A stretch of 64,000 bases of DNA from Hippasteria phrygiana (lineage: Eukaryota > Echinodermata > Asteroidea > Valvatida > Goniasteridae), in the NCBI GenBank assembly GCA_037893225.1, contig JAZGUH010000025.1, positions 558,001-622,000 on the forward strand, given 5' to 3'. The notes under the pieces were generated by a model that saw only the letters and a list, made by a program, of their open reading frames with translations, had not been told where the DNA came from and did no database searches. Positions 23,474 to 34,431 of the stretch are shown here, piece by piece. Position 1 is the first letter of the stretch, and the number at the start of each line of letters is the position of its first letter. The position numbers and the translations under genes are program-made.

Positions 23474-24970
23474 TAGTGCTGCAACTGATCCTCCAGGTTA
23501 GGTTCGGTTCAGTTCGGTTCGGTTCGGATTCGGTTTTGGATTTTTTTTCTTCCGAATATCGGCTCGGTTCGGGTTCGGAAGTACATATACATTAAAACAA
23601 ATCTCTCAAATCGCGATCGCACCGATCGATAGTACACATACACAGATCCTTCCACGAATTCCCTGGCCCTCCCCACTGCAGTCATAACAAGTTGATTGGC
23701 ACGTTGCCAAACCCGCAGGGCACAAGATAGATAATAATGGAACAATGGCCACACCCTGCGGGCCACCGCCACGCCAATGTTTGACTATCTGATTTTCAGA
23801 AATGCATATTCAGTGTTTGGTCACGATTTCGAGTGATTCAGAGATCCGGGAAGGCATAGCGAGCTAGCTAGGCTTGGAGTTTCATTTTCCGAAGTTGAAT
23901 CTGCTTGGGAAAATGGACTATAGCGAGGAAAGATTAAATGGCGGGGAAACAAACAGAAAGACATGTTCAGATTTCCATTTAGAAAACGCATGTTTTGTGA
24001 ATGTACATTTTGTTTAATCTTGTCTGAAAAAATAAACTTCATCATTTCTTGCTGTCAAGGGGAAAGACTGCCCAGTGCTCCAGAAAAAAACATCCCACTG
24101 ATACATTTACTCGGACTCCTTGAGTAAATATGTAACTCTTTTCCCCCACATGCACAACTCTCACAGGGATAAGATTCTTCCAACTTTCAAATTAAGTTCA
24201 GACATTTTTAGAAAGCTGGCTTGATTATGGTATCAGATATTTCAACACCAATGAAGTTGAATGTGTTCTGAAATAAAATGAAAACACATTTCTTCCTAAT
24301 ATTTTTTCCTGTCTCATGTCTTTCTTTCTATTTAACCAAAAATCACATGCAGTAATATGCCATGCACATGTCAATCGACCACGAAATGAAAACATCGCAT
24401 CACCTCATAAGCTGAATCCAACGTGTTCGTCGCACAACGCACACGCGATTCATTTTTAAAAATTATGCATTGTTCAAGCATTTCGTACCGTAACTAGACC
24501 ATAGCAATATATCGCCTCGGACGAAAACGATGCCAAAACTGGTGATTGAACATCTAATTTGAAAGCTAAATTTTGAATGCTAAAATGAATCTACCAATGG
24601 ATGATGACAATTCAAGCTTGCAGTCACAATGAAAATGTCACATTATTATAAAGACTTCAGATAAAACCATTCATGGTGTAGAGGTACAACTCCGGGAAAA
24701 TCGTGTGAATTGACCGGCTCGGTGCGAGAGGTTCGTGGGTCAATGCACGGGGGCGATGTGGCCACTGCGCGCTGAGTCGACGGGCATGTTAATTGTGTGA
24801 GTACATGAACATGATCGTTAGTGCATTTCTTTAAATCATGGTAAAAAGTACAAATTTAATGAAGTCAAAACTGTTGACAAAACGTAATTTTATTCTGGAA
24901 CGTTTTTGTTCTTCAACGGATAAAGTGCTGCAACATAATTCACAAGGCAGGAGTTTTTGCTTAGTAAGGA

Positions 24971-25016
24971 ATGTACATGTACATGTACATGTACATGTAC
25001 ATGTACATGTATATGT
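24971..25016. repeat. ACATGT microsatellite
   Basis: Seven or so tandem copies of the 6-bp self-complementary word ACATGT, the longest run of a word that is scattered over the whole window. Confidence 0.9.
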
Positions 25017-25224
25017 AGAATCCTAACACCATTTTCGGGGGTACAATTTTGCAAGTATTTTTGTTCTAAACTAAAAGGTGTCCATGAGAGAGTACCTGGA
25101 ATCTGATGAAGCCCTGGCCCCAAAAGGCTTCATCATGCCGTATGCGCTCACAAACTTCAAACTTTATTTTCTTAAAATCTCATCCCTGGACTGTGCATCC
25201 CCACAAAACGAGAAATGTATATTA

Positions 25225-27253
25225 TAGGCCTGTGCCGCGTATCCGGGTACCCAGTTACCCGAATGCCAGCGTCACTACCCGGATCCATTTTTCCGGTTCG
25301 GGTACCCAAAACTTAAGGTGAAAATTTCAAAGTAAGATTTTAGATTAAAAATAAGTAAATAAATAAAGACAAATTGATCCATTTCCAACTATCCGAAAGA
25401 CCCGAACCGTCTGATGGTGTTTTGAAAACAATGCGTCAACCAAAATGCAGTGAATGGAAAGTGTCAATAATGTGGCCAGCCAATATGCTGTTTATATCTT
25501 ATCTTGGCTATCTTGTTACTCTGTCAATGGAATGTGAGCTGCGGTTTTTACGCTACGATGGAACCCCGCGGTATGATCAAAGAGTGGGCGGGAGTTATTG
25601 ATCTTAAGAAAGTTAATGTTGTTCAGAAGCGTAAATAAAAAGGCTTTGCTTGGAGTAATATATTTTATGGTGTGTGATTATGTTGTGCCCTGTCAACTCG
25701 TTCCCAAGTCAACTTGTACTCCCCTCGATCTCTGTGGATGATTTAAAATTTAATAATGTTAAATATCTGAACCTTCTAAACGGTATATTTTTATTAATCA
25801 ACAAAATTGGCAAGTTCTTTCTCGAAGGCAAATGATAGTGTGCAAGAAACAAACCTGTATGGGAAACCCAAACAAGTAAGGGTGGAGAAACACAAAAGAG
25901 ATTAATTATTAAAGGACCAAAGGAGAGTGGTATATTTTTTCTGAAGACTTGACGACTGGTTTAAGCAAGTTGATTATACTACATGTACATGTACACCACA
26001 TTTTTTTCTTGTACGGAGTCCAGGGCTTGCGAAATCGGCAATACACACATTTTTTACACTAATATTTTAATCCACGGCATTTTAGAAATTTCAGCACTGT
26101 CCACAGCGGCGAAAAAAGATCGACATTCGAACCTTAATGTTGCACGACTCCACTGTGTTGGCATAAACAATGAAAACGCTGCCTGTCGTCGGCAGAAAGC
26201 AACATCGCCCGGTGTCTCAAATTTGCAGCCACAGATATTTCCTAAAACCCATGGGGCAGCTTTTGCCATAAGCATCGAACATAGGCCATTCAACGTCCGC
26301 AATGCGACTTCGGTCATTCGACCGATTAGTGCTAACTGCTGCTAGCTTGGATTTTGGTGCAAATGTTCACCATGTATGTGTAGTACCATGTGGCCGTGAT
26401 TGCGATCGGCAGCAGCAATGGCGCTGGCCGAGTGAATGTACCGTGAATCTAGCGTGGACTACACTACGACACCAAATACTCAAGGGCAATTACTTTTTTA
26501 AAAATTGCGAGCCCTGGGAGCTCGATATTTTTGACAGCGCCGTCCCTTTATAGAAGAACCGCCCCAGTAAATCGTTTTGGACAAGGCTTTACCCTTAACC
26601 GGTATACCAAGAGGATAGTGGCACATTCCGTGGAGTTGCCCAATCACAGGCTATTACGAACGTTGCGACATCTGGTCCGCTTCGAACAACCAATAATTCC
26701 ACATGAAGATTGGCCAATAATTAAGCCATAGTAGACCAATCACGCAGTTAAGTGAGTCCACCTCGCACACGTGCCATCCAATCAGCACACGGCACTCTCT
26801 CCCTGTGTACAGTGCACGTGCGGCTCTGGGCTCCTTTGAAATAACAATGCTGTTGCGACATCGTAACTCGTAAGTAGGCCTAGTGGTATAAACATCGCAG
26901 GAATAATACCTCCACGGATTAACAAGCCTGGAACGATTGCGACATCTTTGTAAAGTTTCAGGTATTTTTTTAAAACAACATCTACATGCATTTAATTTCA
27001 ATTTTCTCGGAGTCAATTGACGTGGAATAAAGTTAGATCGACGGCCGGCTTGCTATATACGCACGTGTAGAAAGTAAATACTTCTTTCTTTAGCGGAGCG
27101 GCCGCACACTACTTGTTTTATTACGACATGTAGACAGCATACACAGTGTTTTTTTGTTTTTTTCTGAACGATGCACTTTCGGGTACCCGAGAACCGAACC
27201 GGTGCGGCGTTCGGGTACCCGGATCCAAAATTACCCGTGAATGCACAGGCCTA
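25225..27253. mobile_element. hAT-like DNA transposon 2
   Basis: Exact 11-bp terminal inverted repeats TAGGCCTGTGC and GCACAGGCCTA. The flanks GTATATTA (25217-25224) and GTATATTC (27254-27261) agree at 7 of 8 positions, as expected of an aged hAT duplication. Subterminal sequence is rich in GGGTACCCG palindromes (25245-25315 and 27181-27235). No transposase was recognised. Confidence 0.8.
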
Positions 27254-27636
27254 GTATATTCATGTTGTGTCGCCGTGTGAACAACCAATCATTGCATATG
27301 GGCGGGGCTCGCTTTCGAGCACACTACATTTTTTAGGCGGGGGTGGAGGGATGGAAACTCGCATGGCCGGCCGGAAGCAAGTGGTTGCGACTTGGTCTTT
27401 TAGCCCCGGAGGGAGAGAGATTACACGGAAACCAAAGTGCCAGTTCTCTCGGACTTCACCACCGAGTTTTATTTCTCCTTCAAATATTCTCATATGCACC
27501 CGAATGAAACCAGGTTGCACATTAAGGTCATATCGTTACATTTATATAGGAAATCTTTCCAGAACTTGAAAACAACCACCTTAGGCAAGTAAAAAGTCTT
27601 CCAAATGCTTTTTAACTTCAAACACACAGAATTTAC

Positions 27637-27785
27637 TTAACCCTAACCCTGCCAGACGCAGCACAGTGCATCTGTGCTGACAGCTCCACTTTGCTGCACT
27701 CTCCGCACAAGTCAATGTGACAAAGTATGCAATCTGATGCGTCTGGCAGGGTTCTCGCAAACATGCCCTGGAGGGTTAGGGTTAA
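27637..27785. mobile_element. piggyBac-like MITE, CCCTAACCC family, best copy
   Basis: TTAA at both ends, then CCCTAACCCTGCCAGACGCA at the left and GAGGGTTAGGG at the right. An inner inverted partner, TGCGTCTGGCAGGGTT, lies at about 27739. 149 bp, without coding sequence. Confidence 0.75.
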
Positions 27786-28248
27786 AGGTGGAACATTCAG
27801 AGTACATTTGTGTAACTGACTTTAAGTTAACAGTGAACATGTACATGAGATGTACGATCGATAAACTTAGAGGTAGAACATGATAATAAACAAACACTTC
27901 CTCTTAATTAGCAATTATATCTAGGGCCTTTCTGCCGACTTGAAAACTATGTAGTTAAATTACATAAAAGCACTTAACGTTAAAGGTGTGAATTAAACCT
28001 CACAACCTCCCCAAAAGTCTACACGCTAAGTGTCCAGCGAGATTTCGTGGTTGGCAAGAAATGCCAACCCCCACGTGCAGGAATGTGTCTGCACGGCCAA
28101 CCTCCCAAATTGGGCCCTGCCCCATTTCCACCTGTGCAAGATACGCAGAGGCAGGCCCTGGGAAGAAGTCCCAAGGCTGTAAATGAGGCAGTTCCTTGCT
28201 TACATAGTAAAATCTCACCAAACAAGTTTCCAATGAGGAAACTTGCCA

Positions 28249-28250
<2 letters not shown>

Positions 28251-28281
<31 letters not shown>
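28251..28281. repeat. 31-base poly-C tract
   Basis: Uninterrupted C run. Shorter C or G runs occur at 36943, 37569, 46086 and 63210. Confidence 0.95.
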
Positions 28282-28282
<1 letters not shown>

Positions 28283-28289
28283 TTTACTG

Positions 28290-29149
28290 TAGCCGAACAA
28301 CACCCCAAGTTAAAGCCATAAACCCGCACAGTTAGAGGAGGGCCCCTGATTCAAGCGAAAAAGGGGGAAAGCCCGTTGTGTAGGTAATCGCAAAACAACA
28401 CAATGCCCGATCTGGACAAGTGCAAGCCATCTCACCAATACAGAGTGTTGAGATGGATTTATGCTAAGGGAATGCACAATAGCATGAGCGTTGCCCAGGT
28501 CTGCATAGGCTATGAACAAACTTGTTCAGGTACACACAATCAATTTGCCCCCACCCAGCTACAGCTCTCTGAAAGGAATAGCCTCAACAAGGTGTCAAAC
28601 CACACGTAAGGAAGCAGGTGGCAATGAATCGGATACCCTCCTCTATCTTAGAGCGTAAATCTCTACTCTACCCAGGCGTAACAAACAAATCAAATGTTCT
28701 TAAAAGAACGGCAATGGTGTTGGGAACCGGTTCTTTGTTGAGGTGACGGCTGATAATAGGTCCCAACGATGAAATCCTGGCTCCCCAAACGCCAAACCAC
28801 ATAAGGCACCCGGTGGAAGGGCAGCGAGGATCAGAGAGAGCTGTTAGAGACACTATGCTATCACCAACACCCGTGTACGTGTCGTGCCTGTTGGAACAAA
28901 AACAAAGAAAAACCGGGAGAGCAAGGCCTTGGCAACTTAATTACCCTCCAGTTCTCAGGGCCAAAATCGACCCAGCTGCTGTACAGATCAAAAACCTATC
29001 AAATGTCAGATTAAAACACACACAAACTGTCAGAGTTGGTGTTTAGAGTTTTTGATAGGCTGTGATAGTTATAAGTATAGGAGGGTTAAGGGATCTGCCA
29101 AGTTGGTTGTTATGGTGAATGGCAATTAGCACAGTATATCAACTAAGGG
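28290..29149 (-). other. probable DIRS 3' region
   Basis: It follows the recombinase end and shares its composition, unlike the AT-rich surroundings. The minus strand has short open pieces (for example LGPIISRHLNKEPVPNTIAV) that I cannot assign. It may be DIRS terminal or non-coding sequence. Confidence 0.3.
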
Positions 29150-31190
29150 GACCAGACTTTCAAAAGCCGGATGTATAATTTTTCAGCCGGCGACTTCCAT
29201 CGACCCCTATGACTGAATGTCTGAGACTAAAATGCCAAATAATGCTGCAGATGTGGCTGCGCCTATGCGAAAGCTGTGACCCCGAAAGTCTAGAGTGGGC
29301 ACCCCCAAAGCCTCAAAACACATCTATAGCATGTGCCGAACTGATATGTGGTTAACGGGGAACTGTCAGCATGTACCAATAGAGGGGGCCCCCCCTGGTG
29401 GCCGGTATTGGAAATAACCCAATACAGCTCGCTGGGCAAAAAGGGGGGGATCGAGGGATCTAGGAAACTGCAACGTTACAGAATCGCCCCTCTTTTTTTA
29501 TCGGACAATTATGATCGATTGGACACTGGACCATCAATGAATCCCAATTTCGTGAGCAGACCACTGTAATTTTTTTTTTTTTTTTTTTTTTTTAAATTCT
29601 AGCCGTAAATTCTCCTACCTGAAAATCCAAACAAAAAGCCGGCAGGAAGGCGAACTAAATAAGAGTGTTTCGAGCTCCGACGAGGCGATGGAGCCTAATA
29701 TGGGCAAAGTATCCCCAGCAGGTCTGCCGTAACCGGACGCTAGTGTTAGGCATGCAGTGTTGTCCACTACATCCCTCCCTAAGCAATGACCATGAAACTA
29801 TCAGAGGATCGGCCACCCAGTTAGTTTGTGCAAAAAGGCAGCACTGAAATGTACGTGCTAAATGAAGACGGAGCCACCCAATAATGCAGGTGCGCTAAAA
29901 AACGCAGCAACATGTCCGCTAGGAACGAGCCAAGAGGACTGTAATCCCGCTTGTTGTCGAAATTGATAAAAAATGGGTCACCCCTGTCGTAGCTCTCATT
30001 TGTGAAATGTATCTAAAACTGATCTGGATTTATAGCCTTCCCAATGAACATTGTAAGAAGATTTGCCACATGTTCAAATCTGCTGGTCGCTCCTTGTGAG
30101 GGAGGATCAAGTGCCCGGCTTCTTGGCACTATCAATAATTCTAATAGCCGTCATAGAATGCCCGACCCAGGGCAATAGCTCTGCGAATGAATGAAAGTGA
30201 ACCAATGAGAACTGTAGTGTTTTTGTTTTTTTAATAGACTGGACTACTGCCGAGACTGGACTACTACAATCTCGGATATCATGCGCAATTTGTCCCAAAA
30301 AACTGAAACCAAATGCAGAACTGAATTTATTTTTAGCCCCCGAAATGTCAACTGAGTCAATGGCTCGAGCGTTATGTCCTCTGCCAGTGGTACCCCTAAG
30401 TCCCTGCTCTGAAGCCGGCAAGAAATTCATGACATGAAGACCGTCCCAATGAGTGTGTACCCCCCCACAAACAGGAAATCATCAGCGTAATGGCAGGCTC
30501 TCGCACCCAGACTGCTATCTTATGGCCCACTCCAAGAAAGTGGAAAAGGTATCAAACAGAGCTGGGAACAAGAAGCCCCCATGGTTAAGGTCTTGTCTAC
30601 TCAGTACGTGTCAAGCAACTTTAGTGCCCAGAGACAAACATTCTCAGGGTTAATTGGTTGGAGGCGAAAAGCAATTTGATATCAGTGTTGGCCAACAACG
30701 CGCCAAACCCAGCCCTGACTAGAAGATTAAATGCCTCATCGAAGTTTGTATACTGGACTGCTCAAAGCTGTTTAATAATCCCATCATTTATGGACCTAGA
30801 CTCTGGATATGACAGATTTTGAAATAACCTGAAGCTGCCGAAACGGATTTTTGTATGAGCCCGAAGGGAAAATCTGAAGGCTCCAATCGGTTTTCCGAGA
30901 ATGGCCCTGCCATGCGGCCCAACCTAAACCTCCTCAAACAGCAAATCTAGCGCAACGCCAATATATGTTTAATGGACTGATGGATTGAGAGCAATCTGCA
31001 TTTAAACGAGGCCCACAAAACCCTACTCTGAATCCAATTGAAAACCCATCGCGTAAACACCCTGCGGCAGCAGTCAATGGGTATTTAGAAGAAGCAATAA
31101 TACTGATAAATTCACTGGTGTGTGATCTAAGAGCACAGGCAACGATTGCCCATGGTGCACACCCATCAAGTTGAGCGGCATAACAATCCG
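29150..31190 (-). pseudogene. DIRS-like retrotransposon: RT, RNase H and tyrosine recombinase end
   Basis: From right to left on the minus strand: an RT leader with GFRVGFCGPRLN near 31010; RT with PIGAFRFS near 30870, FDEAFNLLVRAGFGALLA near 30720, and the active-site box YADDFLFVG at about 30463-30489. Then comes a connection/RNase H part with GRAF and ADLNMW words near 30150-30080. Finally a recombinase C-terminus at 29160-29290 shows GHSFRIGAATSA and, after a one-base shift, GRWKSPAEKLYIR, the His-x-x-Arg and Tyr positions of DIRS tyrosine recombinases. Too little room remains for a full recombinase, so its N-terminal part is deleted. Frameshifts make it inactive. Confidence 0.75.
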
Positions 31191-31192
31191 CT

Positions 31193-31278
31193 ACTTTTTT
31201 TTTTTTTTTTTTTTTTTTTCCTCTTTCCTCTTCCCCCGCCTCTCCTGGAAAAAAAAAAAAAAAAGGGGGGGGGGGGGG
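31193..31278. repeat. poly-T / pyrimidine / poly-A / poly-G block
   Basis: A run of about 26 T is followed by a short pyrimidine-rich link, then about 16 A and about 17 G. It sits between the RT leader and the gag-like frame of the DIRS element. Confidence 0.9.
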
Positions 31279-31662
31279 GGATATGACTCTCCAAAGTAGA
31301 TCCAACTCAATGTGCATGTTGGCCATCACACATTTTTAAAGCTAGAACAGTAGGCCAGAAAAGACTTGGGGGTCACAAACTTAAACCAGGGGCCTCATCC
31401 ACCCCAAGGCCAGGCATAAGGCCAGACATAAGAATAGGCCTACCCCTAGACACCCCAAAAGTAGCTGGTGAAAGAAACTACCAAAGACCGGCCAGTTACC
31501 ATGGTTACCGGCGCTAGACTCACCGAGTGGGCGGTGATTTGGTCCTACCATCATGGAACCCGGATGATCCTGGTACGCCTCCGTCCTGCTTGGAAGTAGG
31601 ATGGGGCAGGCTGGGTGGTCGGAATGGAGCCTCTAGGTAGACCCTGTGCCTAAGGGACGTCA

Positions 31663-32202
31663 TCACGAGCTGCAGCAGCTGTGGTTGTGAACACCCCTGG
31701 CGTTACTTAAAGTAATACTTGTGGACACGCCGGCCGCCGTTGAAGAAATGTCCGTGGCCAAGCCGGCCGCCGCCGAGGTTGTCCCACTCACAATGTTTGC
31801 TGAGGCGTTGACGGCATGGCCATTGATGGCATTGTTGAAGCCGAGACCGCCGACAGCGTTCCGGTTGACATGCTTGGCATGGCAAGCTCGGAGACGATGC
31901 CGCTTTCTCCATGGAGTGTAACTGTGACTAGCTCCGCCATGATCGATCGCTTCTCCGGTCGAGAGAGGGCGCCCTGCGGCAGGGCCGTTAGTAGCTGAGC
32001 CTGTGCTGCATGCATGCCAGGTCCGACATGGGCGCGGGTACGGGTTGATATCAAGCAACGCCCGGCCGTATTGCACGGGCGTACTGTGCGGTTTGACTCG
32101 GACGATGAGAAACTCCGCCGTCACTCTCTCCGAATTCATCAGCCCTGCGTCGACCCCGCCGATGTCCCGCGCTTTCCGCTTTCTCCCACGGCCTCTCGGC
32201 AT
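31663..32202 (-). CDS. DIRS ORF1-like (gag-like) remnant
   Basis: A 179-codon reading frame starting MPRGRGRKRKARDIGGVDAG and ending near a Ser/Cys-rich tail. It lies directly upstream of the DIRS reverse transcriptase on the same strand, where ORF1 is expected. The start is basic and the rest is Ala/Ser/Thr-rich without recognisable domains. The GC-rich local composition contrasts with the neighbourhood and fits a unit that came in with the transposon. Assignment is by position; sequence similarity was not recognised. A spurious frame in GC-rich DNA remains possible. Confidence 0.4.
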   Translation of the reverse strand: MPRGRGRKRKARDIGGVDAGLMNSERVTAEFLIVRVKPHSTPVQYGRALLDINPYPRPCRTWHACSTGSATNGPAAGRPLSTGEAIDHGGASHSYTPWRKRHRLRACHAKHVNRNAVGGLGFNNAINGHAVNASANIVSGTTSAAAGLATDISSTAAGVSTSITLSNARGVHNHSCCSS

Positions 32203-32878
32203 CGCAACGTATGAGTTGAGTCACACGTAGAATTTTAAGTTAACTTAAAAATGAAATTTTTTACTAAAAAACTTGACCAAAATTTTTTAGCAAACGTCTA
32301 CGGTGGTGAAACCAAAGAACAGTGAAGGAATCCCGCGCAAAGAACCCAGTCGCGCGTTGCGTTCTCCCATGCGATTGGATGCTTACATGCGCGTCACGCT
32401 GTTACTGAGATTGGATAACCCAAACTCACTCCCCCCGGGGCCAAAGTGTGTTCTCCGGAGACAAGCACCGGAAAACTGTATTATGATTCTTTTTTTACCT
32501 TCCTGGAATGGAAAAGGCTCTATTTTTTTTTTTAAATTCTATCGACTGTCTACATTGCATCATGGTTGCATGCAGTACCTGGGCTATAATGTAACCGTTT
32601 AAACGGTACATGTACATTTTCTCGAGTCCAAACCTGCTACAATGTAAGGCCAAAAAGAAGGGCTATATCAACAGGTAAATTCAATCATATCCGTGCCGCC
32701 TGTGTGCGCTAATTTTGTCCTATCATCGCATGCATTCCTAGCGCTATCAATATGTGTGCGTAAAGTTTGCCGAACTTCCGAACCAACAATTTTTGTTCAG
32801 TTCGGTTCGGTTCGGTTCGGATCGGAAGGCCATGTTAGGCCATTTTTAAGTCGGTTCGACGGTTCGGCTGCAGCACTA

Positions 32879-33540
32879 GATGAACATGACGCAAACTTGC
32901 ATCGTCTCCTGGAAACGGCCGAGCGAGAGGGTCTTGTATTCAACAGTAAGAAATGCAAGCACATCAACTTCTTTGGCTGTGTACTCTGATGATCGAGGGC
33001 GTTCGACTATGCCACACTTACCCCCAAGATAAGGAGGACCTCCAAAAGTTCTTGGGGCTGATGACATACGTTTCAGTGTATATACCCACCTTGGCCGACA
33101 AAGCCACACTGCTTTAGAGACCTGCTTCGTAAAAATGTCTCAAAGGTGTGGCAAGAAGAGCAAGAAGAGCCTGTTTTTAGAACAGCCTTAAATACTAAAG
33201 TCTCCAGTACTATTACCCTTAAAAGAGGACAACACTGGAAGTCGATGCATCTCAAAGGGGTCTGGGTGAATGCCTTCTCCATGACCAACAGCCTGTTGCA
33301 TTTGCATCTAAGAGCTTGTCAGATGTCAGGTGCACAACTACTCCAATATCGAGAGGGAAATCCTCATGCTCTTCTTTGGAATCAACAGATTCAGACCATC
33401 TGCAACAAACCCCTGACAAGTGCACTCCCACGTCTCCAGATAGACTCCTCATTAAGATCTAAGGTTACAACTTCTCAATCGAGTAGAAGCCTGGACCTTC
33501 GATGGCACTCGCTGATTCTGCATTGTATGATGTCTTGATG
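32879..33540 (+). pseudogene. Ty3/gypsy retrotransposon 3, RT end and RNase H
   Basis: The + strand resumes with DEHDANLHRLLETAEREGLV at about 32880, then FFGCVL. Next come DLQKFLGLMTYVSVYIPTLA near 33030-33090 and VSKVWQEEQEE near 33140. RNase H follows with VDASQRGLGECLLHDQQPVA near 33240-33300 and AFASKSLSD. Several shifts break the frame. Integrase is absent; a Gln-rich stretch (33550-33800) of unclear origin separates it from the LTR. Confidence 0.8.
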
Positions 33541-33828
33541 CCAAATAGGAAAACAGATGGCAGCAACAGATGGCAGCAACAGATGGCAGCTACTAAAGAT
33601 GCCAGCACAGAGCCAGCACATGCTACAACTGACACAGAGCGAAGGTGCCCAGCCCAAATGCCTCACTTTTGGACAGTCTAAGAAGCAAGTCTGCTTCGCA
33701 GACATGCCACGCCTCCATGGAGGCGACAGCTCACTCGAGGAACAATGCATGCAACCTCCCCAAAGCCTGCTCCAAGCCAAACACATGAGAAGCAAACAGG
33801 CCGCATGAGCCACGAGCCTGCTCAGTAT

Positions 33829-34017
33829 TGTGACAAATAGTCTAGTTGTTTAACTGCTTAGAAGTCTTAACGAAACCTGTTCAGAGTTTTAGACGATTAG
33901 AGTTCTATATATAACCAGTTTGAATAGTTTAAGAGTTCATGCTAAGTTTTAGAATCAAGTCTTGTGTGTTTTCTCTATAAAAGCGTGATCTTGTTTGACT
34001 GCCCACTGGAGATTACA
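33829..34017 (+). mobile_element. 3' LTR of Ty3/gypsy 3
   Basis: A 189-bp unit starting TGTGACAAATAG and ending GGAGATTACA. A TATA-like CTATAAAAG lies at about 33974, some 40 bp before the end, as in short gypsy LTRs. It follows the pol remnant on the same strand. No partner LTR was found, so borders rest on the TG..CA rule. Confidence 0.55.
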
Positions 34018-34324
34018 ATTATGCACCAAAACATCTAAAACAGTATGGCTTTGGTTTGATGGCATTTGGAAAATTTCTTTAAAAATGTGAAACCCTTTAA
34101 ATATAGGTAACTGATTTGTGAAATTGTCACAAAAAACTTGTGTGTATATGTATCAATGATTGCCAATTCTTTCTTGACTACATGTATATGGTCATCTGAA
34201 TCAATCATAGAGAATGTATGGTACATGAACAATGAATGACAAACGACAGATTTAAGAACAAATAAAAATATAATCTCCAAGTCACATGTAATGCAGATGG
34301 TGTTATTTTTCCCACATTTGACAG

Positions 34325-34431
34325 GGAAATTGCAGAGCTTACTGCAGTGGATGAGAAAATAACATTCAAAGATCTTGTGCCAGTTTCTACCTCACGCAGT
34401 GATGCAGGAAAGGTCTTCAGTGTTTGTCTTG
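34325..34431 (+). CDS. kleisin-like gene, winged-helix exon 1
   Basis: A 107-base exon between the acceptor CATTTGACAG and the donor GTAAGA, phase-compatible with the previous exon. It reads EIAELTAVDEKITFKDLVP, then VSTSRSDAGKVFSVCL. The pattern I-x-F-x-x-L-x-P...R-x-x-A-x-x-F matches the first helices of the C-terminal winged-helix domain of alpha-kleisins (REC8, RAD21, RAD21L), which binds the SMC1 head in the cohesin ring. It lies only 0.3 kb downstream of the Ty3/gypsy 3 LTR, after an intron of about 21 kb made mostly of nested transposons. The family call depends on this exon together with the next one. Confidence 0.7.

Larger units (their letters stand above)
23474..32878. mobile_element. 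9.4-kb composite insertion in Ty3/gypsy 3
   Basis: The ends TAGTGCTGCA and TGCAGCACTA are exact inverted repeats, and both ends are followed inward by GGTTCGGTTCAGTTCGG-type tandem words. This resembles a hAT element with subterminal repeats, later enlarged by insertions: hAT-like element 2 at 25225 and a DIRS retrotransposon at about 29150-32202. The target duplication is not clean; the RT-coding flanks share only AGAT at the junction. No own transposase was recognised. Confidence 0.55.

Noticed and set aside
27637..27785. TTAACCCTAACCCT and GGGTTAGGGTTAA as interstitial telomere repeats.
   Set aside because: The words occur only as single paired ends of TTAA-flanked MITEs, never as an array.
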